From the NCBI GenBank assembly GCA_033977485.1, contig CM066993.1, positions 70,162,864 to 70,226,863 on the forward strand: a stretch of DNA of 64,000 nucleotides, written 5' to 3'. Positions 57,252 to 64,000 of this stretch are shown piece after piece (the first letter of the stretch is position 1; each line of letters starts with the position of its first letter). The translations under genes were made by a program, and so were the position numbers. Source of the DNA: Hydrangea macrophylla. Its lineage: Eukaryota > Streptophyta > Magnoliopsida > Cornales > Hydrangeaceae. The notes beneath the pieces are model-generated. The model was not told where the DNA came from, searched no databases, and saw only the letters and a program-made list of their open reading frames with translations.

Positions 57252-58216
57252 TGTCACAGCCCAGTCCCACAATAGCAGAGTCAGAGCCCGTGGCACACCA
57301 CCGAGGTTAATTCCATTCATTAACGTTCCCAAAAGAATTAATTTTAAGAACAAGTAGCAAAAAAATAAAACAAATCATTTTTAAAACTAGCAGTTCAGTC
57401 GACTGGGTCAGGGTCTCAGTCGACTAACTAGGAGACTGTAGAGAACAAGAATTCTCTAGTAGCCTACATCAATCAACTGGCTCCGAGGTCTGGTCGACTG
57501 ATGCCTCAAAAGTTCAATCGACTGGGCTCATCCGATCGATCGAACCTAACCCAGCAGAATGTCTAGTTTTCGTGCAGAAATCAGTCGACTATTTCCTGGG
57601 AATCCGTTGACTGGTCCTCTGTAAAATCAAAAGGAAAAGTGCCTAAACATGGAACCCAGCGACCGGAGTCACGACTCAGTCGACTGTTTTCTTACTGCAG
57701 GGCATTCTGCATAATTTTTCAAGTTTAAAAGCTTTCTGAAATCACCCAGAGTTTAAATATACACTCCAACTCATACCAAAGCGATCTTAACTGAACTATA
57801 ACATTACTAAATTGTAATTACAAAAGATTCCTAACTACTACAACATTATGAATCCGTTCTATGATTCTAAGTTAAACATAACCAAAAAGTCATAAAAACC
57901 TTATACAACATTTCTAATTCTAAACTACGAGATAGGCATGATAAGTTTCCTTCTACAAGAACTCCCAAACACACGTGCTCACTTCTGTGATTCTTCGCTA
58001 GCATTAACACCTGAAATGGTTATTTGAATAACCACACATATTCGATTTGCTTAACCTAACGCTTAGTGAATAAAGTAACAATGCACATGAATGATAAACA
58101 AGTTCACATTCACATCTTTACATTTTATACTAGTCTCTGGAGATCCCACGTGTATGTTTCATACTCCTAATCTGCGACTCCTCGTCAATAAGTCCACGCG
58201 AAAAGGTAAGACCCAC
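57252..58216 (-). repeat. 5' LTR of the chromovirus, visible part
   Basis: It follows 50301-51286 of the 3' LTR closely up to AAGACCCAC, where the Athila-like element begins. About 1.16 kb of this LTR should reappear beyond the right side of that element, outside the window. Confidence 0.85.
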
Positions 58217-59500
58217 TGATCGGCAACGAATAGTTTCCGGTTATAGTCCTGAAGATCCGCTTTGTTAGCCACTTCTTTTAGTTATTAAGTATTTTTAATA
58301 AGCATTCTATATTTTGTAGGTTTTGGAGCTTTAACGTGAAAATGCACCAAAATTCAATGATTAGTGGCTTTAGAAGACATTCTATGCTCAAAAAGTGATT
58401 CCGGTGAAAGTTGGAGACAGTAGCAGCCTCGGTAAATTGCATTTTTGACAAGGAAGACTTTGGATTTGAGAAATTTCTCTAAAGATATAAAATGTAGATC
58501 TTCAAGTTACGGACGCGTGTCCATGAACGGTGAGTCAATATGAGTTTCGAGTCAAAAGTTATCGCAATTCTACGATCGGTGTGTAAAGTTGAGAAAAGTT
58601 AGAAAAATGGCATCTCGCTAGAGCGACCCGCACGAGCGACCTATTGAAAAAGTTTAAAATGCATATTTCGATGTACTGAAGAGCCCTATATGATCCGAAT
58701 TCACTGAACACGTCCAGAAACATAAATACGACAGTTTTAGTACGATTAGGCTTAGAAAAACCTCCTAATCCTTCCAAAATCTACAAAAACCCTATTCTAA
58801 ATCAATTTTGGGGTCACGCAACATTACACACATCCTTCCATAACCAAAACTTCAGCCATTATGAAGAGGGAGAAGCAAGGAGAAGAAGAAGAAGACCAAG
58901 GATTTCCATGGCCTCCTCCATCAACCTCTTGCCAATATTCGATTCTATGGCTGCTTAAAATAAGATCTAGGGTTTCAATGAAACCCTAGCCAAGTAATAG
59001 ACTGTATCTTATATTTTTATTTTAGTTTTATTATGTATGGATGATGATTACATGTTTAGAGGATTTTAATTCATAAAATCGTATTCATTGATTAAATCAT
59101 TACTTTCAAAATATATTCTTGTCTTAGATCTATTTTTGGATGTGATGTGCTCAATAGTCTATATTTTTTGTGCTTGTATAGATTATTTACATGTAATGGT
59201 GTTTATTTTAATTGTGATATCAAGTAGTCGAATAGTTCATGCCTAGGGAAGATGGAGTGTGCCACAACCCTAGTTTAGTGTGAAACACTCCGTGCCAACC
59301 GAAGATGAATTATGTTGATGCTGGAATTATAGTTGTCTTCTTGACGGAGGAATTGGGCTTGTAGCAATAATTCCCCATTATCATCCAATGTAATAAGCTA
59401 ATTGAATGCATAGATACCCTTATTATGAAGCTAGTCGTGGATTTGCAATCCTTGGTTCCATACACATATTTATCAAAACAACTTTTAATCGCTTTCATAG

Positions 59501-62500
59501 TGTAATATTTCAGAATTTTTAATTAAGGGTAATGGGGTAATTTTGCCTTTCCTGTTGTAGACCCTTATTTTATTTGACTGTATTCTTAATTCCAGAGCAT
59601 GACTAAATTATTTTATTTTACCTTTCATGTGCTTTAAAATTTATTTTCTGTGCCTGTGGATGTGTTTATTTAAATTTGGGGTTACACTGTTAGGTCAGAC
59701 TGTCCATTGGAACACCAAACATTTCATTTTTGGAGCATACAAGAGAGTGGGTCCCACACCACTCCCCTATATGGCTGGCCAAACCTCTCCCTCCCACTCA
59801 TTCATGTTAGTTTTTCTTCATTCTCTTATTTTCTTCTTCTTCTCCTTCCAAGAGACAAAAACCTCCATAGTTCTCCTTCTCTTTCAAGCTTCATTCTTCA
59901 AGATTTCAAGGGATTGTCAAGAACTTCATTATCTAGCATCTCTAATCATCCTAGAGCTTGGAGTCATCATTTGGTAAGCATTCTAGAAAACCCCCAAATT
60001 CTAGGATTTCATTAGATTTCGAAATTTTGGGATTTGATTGAACTTTTCTTCTCTTTTATAGCTTCTTTGGAGTATATAGAGTTTCTCTTTCATATCCTAA
60101 CCATTTCTATGGAGGATTTCTAATGTGGGTAAGTTTTCCCAATCTCTAACAACCTAGGGTTTGCTAGTTTCATGATTTCTATCCTAACCTTGGGTTGTTC
60201 TTGATTAGTGGTGCATACTTGAAGCATTCTTTAAGATCCTAGCACAAGCATTGAAGTTATTTTGGATTTTCTTAGCTCTCTTGAGTTGCCATTGAATTTT
60301 GGAAGCTAAGCTTTGAGGTAGATTTACATTATTGCTTTTCCATATGTTATGCTTGTCTAAGGTGATTTATGTTCATTAACATGCTAAGAGAATGACTTAG
60401 ACACATGCATTAGATTTCTCCAAAGTTGTAATGTTAGGGTTATTAGCCTAAATGTGAATCATATGCCTTGGTTGTATAAGTTGAAAATTTGGGGTGTTAA
60501 ATGTAATTAGAGTAATGTAGGAGAATAATATGGACACATGCATTACTTTCCCCCAAAGTTGTAAATTTAGAGTTGTATGTCAAATTGTGACTTACATGCT
60601 TTGGTTGTACTATAGTTGATTATGTGATGCTAGACGTGCTTAGGATGCTCCCTTTATGTGTAAAAGCATGCTAGGACGTTAGTATAGAAATCCTTGCTAG
60701 GAATGTTTAATTATGAAATTTAACTACATTCTTTGAGACTCTTGATATCATGTCTAATGAACTGGAATTATTGCTTAATTTATTGTAGTGGATCACCCAT
60801 AATGTCATTTTAAACATTACATGCATTGAGGCCTAATCGGCAATCATTCATGTATCACGACATAAATGTTTCGTTTGAAAAAGAGAGAAAAACCCCATGT
60901 GAGGGAATTTGATTTAAGAAAATCCGGATATGGGTTGTGATGTGAGACAGGGAGAATGACCCTTAGAAACATTCAAACTCCAACTATATTTGGGTAGCTC
61001 CCAGAAGTTGGTATGCTACACTCCATGCGCGGGTGGCTCATAGTTCGGTAACGAGAGAGAGAGATGTGCATATATCACGCATAGCCGTGAGGCTCTAATC
61101 ATTTCATGGTAGCCGTGGTGACGATGCATTGCACCTCATTTTATTTTAGTCATGGATAGCATATAGACTTGTTACAATGTTTTCTACGAGCCGTCGTTCT
61201 CATAAAAACGACAAAACATTTTTCAGGTGGACTTGATAAGGGCAAAAAGCACTTATGGCTCAACGCATAGAAGTTAATGCATATTGTTTCTCTTTGAAGA
61301 TTCATGCTTAGATATGTACATGGATAGTTCCCATGTGAACTTTGGACTTTTGAGAAGTTTGTAATAGTTTTATGCTCTAAAAAGAGAATTATTGTATTAG
61401 TTTTACTACAAAACTTCTTGAGTTTAGACTTCCATATTTTGTTATTGGGAAGCCTTGTTGTAATTTTGATGGGACAAGTATTAGCCCTTGCTTTCATGGT
61501 TATTTCTTCCAATTGTTAAACTCACTTTATGATGATGTATTTACTTTCCGAGGTCGTTGAACCTCCTTAAGTTCTTGTCTTTTTGAGTTACATGTCCATT
61601 GTTTGTTTTTCCCTTGTGTTTGAATCCTTGTCGGATTGGTTTGGGTGGTTGCTTTTATGAGAGTTCATTTGTTGTAGTTTAGTTCATTTCATAGTTGGGT
61701 CATTGTCAGATCAAACCCCTCTTTTAATTCCAACAAGGTTTCAAACATTTAAACGTTCCAAATCTCTCCCATTCTCTTTCTCTCCTCTCCCCTCTTTGAT
61801 CTCTTTCCATTTCTCGAATATTCCTTCCTTTTACTTATGTTGGAATTATGTATATATATATTTTTAAAATATTTTTGAATGTGAAAATACACGTGTGTGT
61901 GTGTGTGTGAATGTGTTTAGAATACATTCCCTTTGTCTCTCTCCCTATATCTCTCCCAATCTCTCCCTCTCCCCTTTTTCCTCTCTTTATCTCTTTCTCT
62001 TCTCATTTTTAATAAATTTCGAGTACTCAAAGTTCCGTTTGGTCTAGACACGTGTTATATGTCATTTATGACTCGTTTAGTCATATATTGATGTTTAAAC
62101 TCAAGAATTTAGCACAATTGGGAATGTTTCGAAATGTTGTCAAAAAACTGTCAAAGTTGCTGTTAAATAAAAACTGCTACTATTATTTCAATTTTATGCC
62201 CAAATGGTGCAGAATTGGAAAAAATGTCATTAGACCAAAGTTGTGCAAAATCGAATTTTACATGGACTTAGGCAAACAGAATGTGAAAATTTTAAAGATA
62301 TAGTTACTTACGAGTGTTTTAGAATTCAGCAACTGTCAAAAATGACCTTTTATCAATTTCGTTGTAATTTTTCCTTCTCTCCTTGATCTAGTGCTTGCCC
62401 AGAAAGTCTTTTAATTAAATTTTCAAATGCATAAAATTTTATTGGACTCGTTAAGCCAAATTCTCAAGAGTCCTCACCTCTGTCTGACTCGTTGACATGT

Positions 62501-62648
62501 AAGCCCCTCTTGGCTTATATGTTAGCAAGTCATCATAATAGGAATCCCCGTGGGATCCCAATGTCGCTTCCGCACCTGTGTATGAATTTTAATTCTTGTC
62601 TGTCGATCTTTTTCTCTTTCCTCGTGCTTTGGTTTTCGGGGCGTGACA
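59501..62648 (+). mobile_element. Solo LTR C, 3148 bp, nested in the Athila LTR
   Basis: It begins TGTAATATTTCAG and ends TTCGGGGCGTGACA, with identical 5-bp flanks CATAG at 59496-59500 and 62649-62653. No internal region is present. The length is close to the reconstructed length of solo LTR A. A CCCCTATATGG stretch near 59765 is a weak TATA candidate. Open frames inside (for example 59627-59977) show no known protein. Confidence 0.9.
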
Positions 62649-62851
62649 CATAGTTAGATTTATTTACTTAGTTTCTTTGTTTAATTAAAATCAAAATTAA
62701 AATTCTATTTTCTTAATTAACTAGGTTTAGGTTTTAAAATTAAAGTGCTTTAGTATTTCAATCTCTGTGGGTTCGACCTCTACTTCCACACTACAAATCT
62801 TTTAAAGAAAAGTATACTTTTTTACATCTTGATTTTGACAAGATCAATTTT

Positions 62852-62866
62852 TGGCATCGTTGCCGG
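62852..62866 (+). other. Primer-binding site of the Athila-like element
   Basis: TGGCATCGTTGCCGG lies five bases after the LTR end. It is one base from the TGGCGCCGTTGCCGG typical of plant Athila-group elements. Confidence 0.8.
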
Positions 62867-63455
62867 AGATTGCAAATTACTACCTTTATTTTTAGAATCT
62901 TAGTTTAGTTAATTCGTAAATGTTAGATTAGGTTTTCTTTTTCTTATTTTTCGTTTTTGTTTTGAGTCACTAACTTTGCCTTTTGTTTTGTAGTTTCTCG
63001 AGCCATCAAATTCTAGCGTTTCGGAGTGGAAGAACTTGGCACATCAAAGGAGCTTACCCGAATCAATTAGAAAACAAAAAGCAAAAATTCAAGTAAATCA
63101 CTTCCTTTAAAATTTGCTTTAAACCACTGTAAGTCAGGGTGCTGAGACGCACTATTTGTATTAGTTTAGGGGTGATTTGCACGTGTATTAGATAGGAAAC
63201 CCAAGACCCTAGGCTTTAACGTGAATCACTATATAACAGGATAATTGCATGCATCGTAGCAGTGTTGTGTGCTTGGTTTCCTTATTTGTGTAGTTTATTC
63301 TCTTATTTGGTTAAGTTAATCTTTGTCGTAGTGTCATTTTATTTACTTTATGTTGGTACGTATTCGAGTAAACCCACTTTACATCCTTTGAATCTTGAAC
63401 TCGAGCGAACCCTTAGAGTCATTAGGTCCTCAACCCAGCTTCTAGAGCTCGGTTG

Positions 63456-64000
63456 ATGTTAGACAACGAATCAACGCCTAAACCATCATCTTTGTTTGAG
63501 TCAGAAATCCAAATCACTCATAAACGCTTAAGAAAAACTAAAACTACTAATATAGAATCTATTCCAATGGCCGACCTTAGAAACAATGGGAACAACCAAA
63601 ATAATATAAATAACCCTAACATACCTAACGTACGTCAACCTTCTCCGCTGAACGATTATTTCATTCCTACGACCTACACACCACAAGCATGTATCGAATT
63701 ACTAGAGGTGACGACGTCTCACTTTGAGATAAAGTCATCTACCATCGCGCAACTCCCTTTATTCCATGGCCGTATTAAAGAAGATCCTTATCAGCACTTA
63801 GGAGAGTTCCAAGACATATGCTCTACATTGAAAATTGAAAATCCAAAATCTAACTGATGATAAATTAAAATTGCGTCTCTTCCCATTCTACTTAAAAGAT
63901 AAAGCTAATTAGTGGCTCTAATCTCTTGAGCCAAACACTATTAGAACATAGGAAGCATTAGATATCGCATTTTTACAAAGGTTTTTCCCCATTAAGAACT
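63456..64000 (+). pseudogene. Athila-like gag, N-terminal part, runs off the window
   Basis: From ATG at 63456 (MLDNESTPKP) there are about 133 codons with a Asn-rich middle, then FEIKSSTIAQLPLFHG and DPYQHLGEFQDICSTLKI, the hallmark start of the plant OTA-clade gag capsid. TGA at 63855 ends this frame. The next frame continues LRLFPFYLKDKAN, a TAG, then ALDIAFLQRFFP, so there is a frameshift plus a stop. The rest lies outside the window. Confidence 0.8.

Larger units (their letters stand above)
50301..58216 (-). mobile_element. Tekay/Del-like Ty3/gypsy chromovirus, decayed
   Basis: In the minus direction the order is partial 5' LTR (58216-57252), primer site, gag, protease, RT, RNase H, integrase, chromodomain, purine tract, 3' LTR (52426-50301). 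Chromodomain plus initiator-Met-tRNA primer site plus TGTAACACC/GTGACA-type LTR ends define a plant Tekay-type chromovirus. It is dead: many stops and lost catalytic residues. The left flank is TGTTC; the matching flank lies outside the window. Confidence 0.88.
58217..64000 (+). mobile_element. Athila-like Ty3/gypsy element, 5' part
   Basis: The 5' LTR runs from TGATCGGCAACG (58217) to ACAAGATCA (62846). Without the nested solo LTR it is about 1.48 kb. It is followed by an Athila-type primer site and a gag start, then leaves the window. It inserted into the chromovirus 5' LTR after CCCAC (58212-58216), the expected target duplication. Confidence 0.8.

Noticed and set aside
59627..60015. Overlapping frames of 116 and 102 codons
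   Set aside because: They fall inside solo LTR C around its probable transcript start. Two frames are open at once and neither resembles a protein.

Overview
This is plant nuclear DNA, almost certainly from a eudicot. It is AT-rich, has long GT-AG introns, and carries one six-exon secreted laccase gene. The rest is a dense mix of plant transposable elements: Ty3/gypsy chromovirus and Athila-type retrotransposons, an L1-type LINE, Helitrons, CACTA, Mutator-like, hAT and Stowaway elements, and tRNA-derived SINEs. No bacterial, organellar or rRNA sequence was seen.

Region by region. 1-2115: a non-autonomous, probably Mutator-like element with short palindromes and, on the minus strand, fragments of two chromatin genes (a NAP1-related histone chaperone and a histone H1 globular domain). 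2116-5658: unique AT-rich DNA with a SINE and two MITEs. 5659-11196: a solo LTR (target duplication TTTAA) split by a CACTA element. 11202-13051: three MITEs, one a Stowaway flanked by TA. 13656-26116 (minus): the intact laccase gene, 566 codons plus stop, with introns full of MITEs, SINE and LINE debris; intron 1 is 5.9 kb. 26211-28589: promoter side, mostly unremarkable, with a SINE. 28590-32121: a non-autonomous Helitron, then a 5'-truncated LINE.

33402-46619 is one old Ty3/gypsy element whose remaining inside has been filled by later insertions. A hAT MITE sits in gag (8-bp duplication). A second solo LTR (36801-44571, duplication GATAA) belongs to the same family as the one at 5659. Inside that lie a third solo LTR (38936-41567, duplication GATTC) and a Pack-MULE (42706-44474, 9-bp duplication) carrying a lactate dehydrogenase fragment. 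46620-49424: an AT-rich repeat block, a MITE, and Helitron pieces including a second copy of the 28590 Helitron.

50301-58216 (minus) is a decayed Tekay/Del-like chromovirus with LTRs, an initiator-Met-tRNA type primer site, gag, pol and a chromodomain. It sits in a still older LTR (49425-50300). Its upstream LTR is cut by an Athila-like element that starts at 58217 and runs off the window. The Athila LTR is itself split by a fourth solo LTR (59501-62648, duplication CATAG).

The laccase is the only intact host gene I can support. Everything else is mobile or unique non-coding DNA. The most unusual items are the two gene-capturing elements, the four solo LTRs with intact target duplications, and the palindrome array at the left edge. 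Boundaries and families were read by eye, without alignment or database search.
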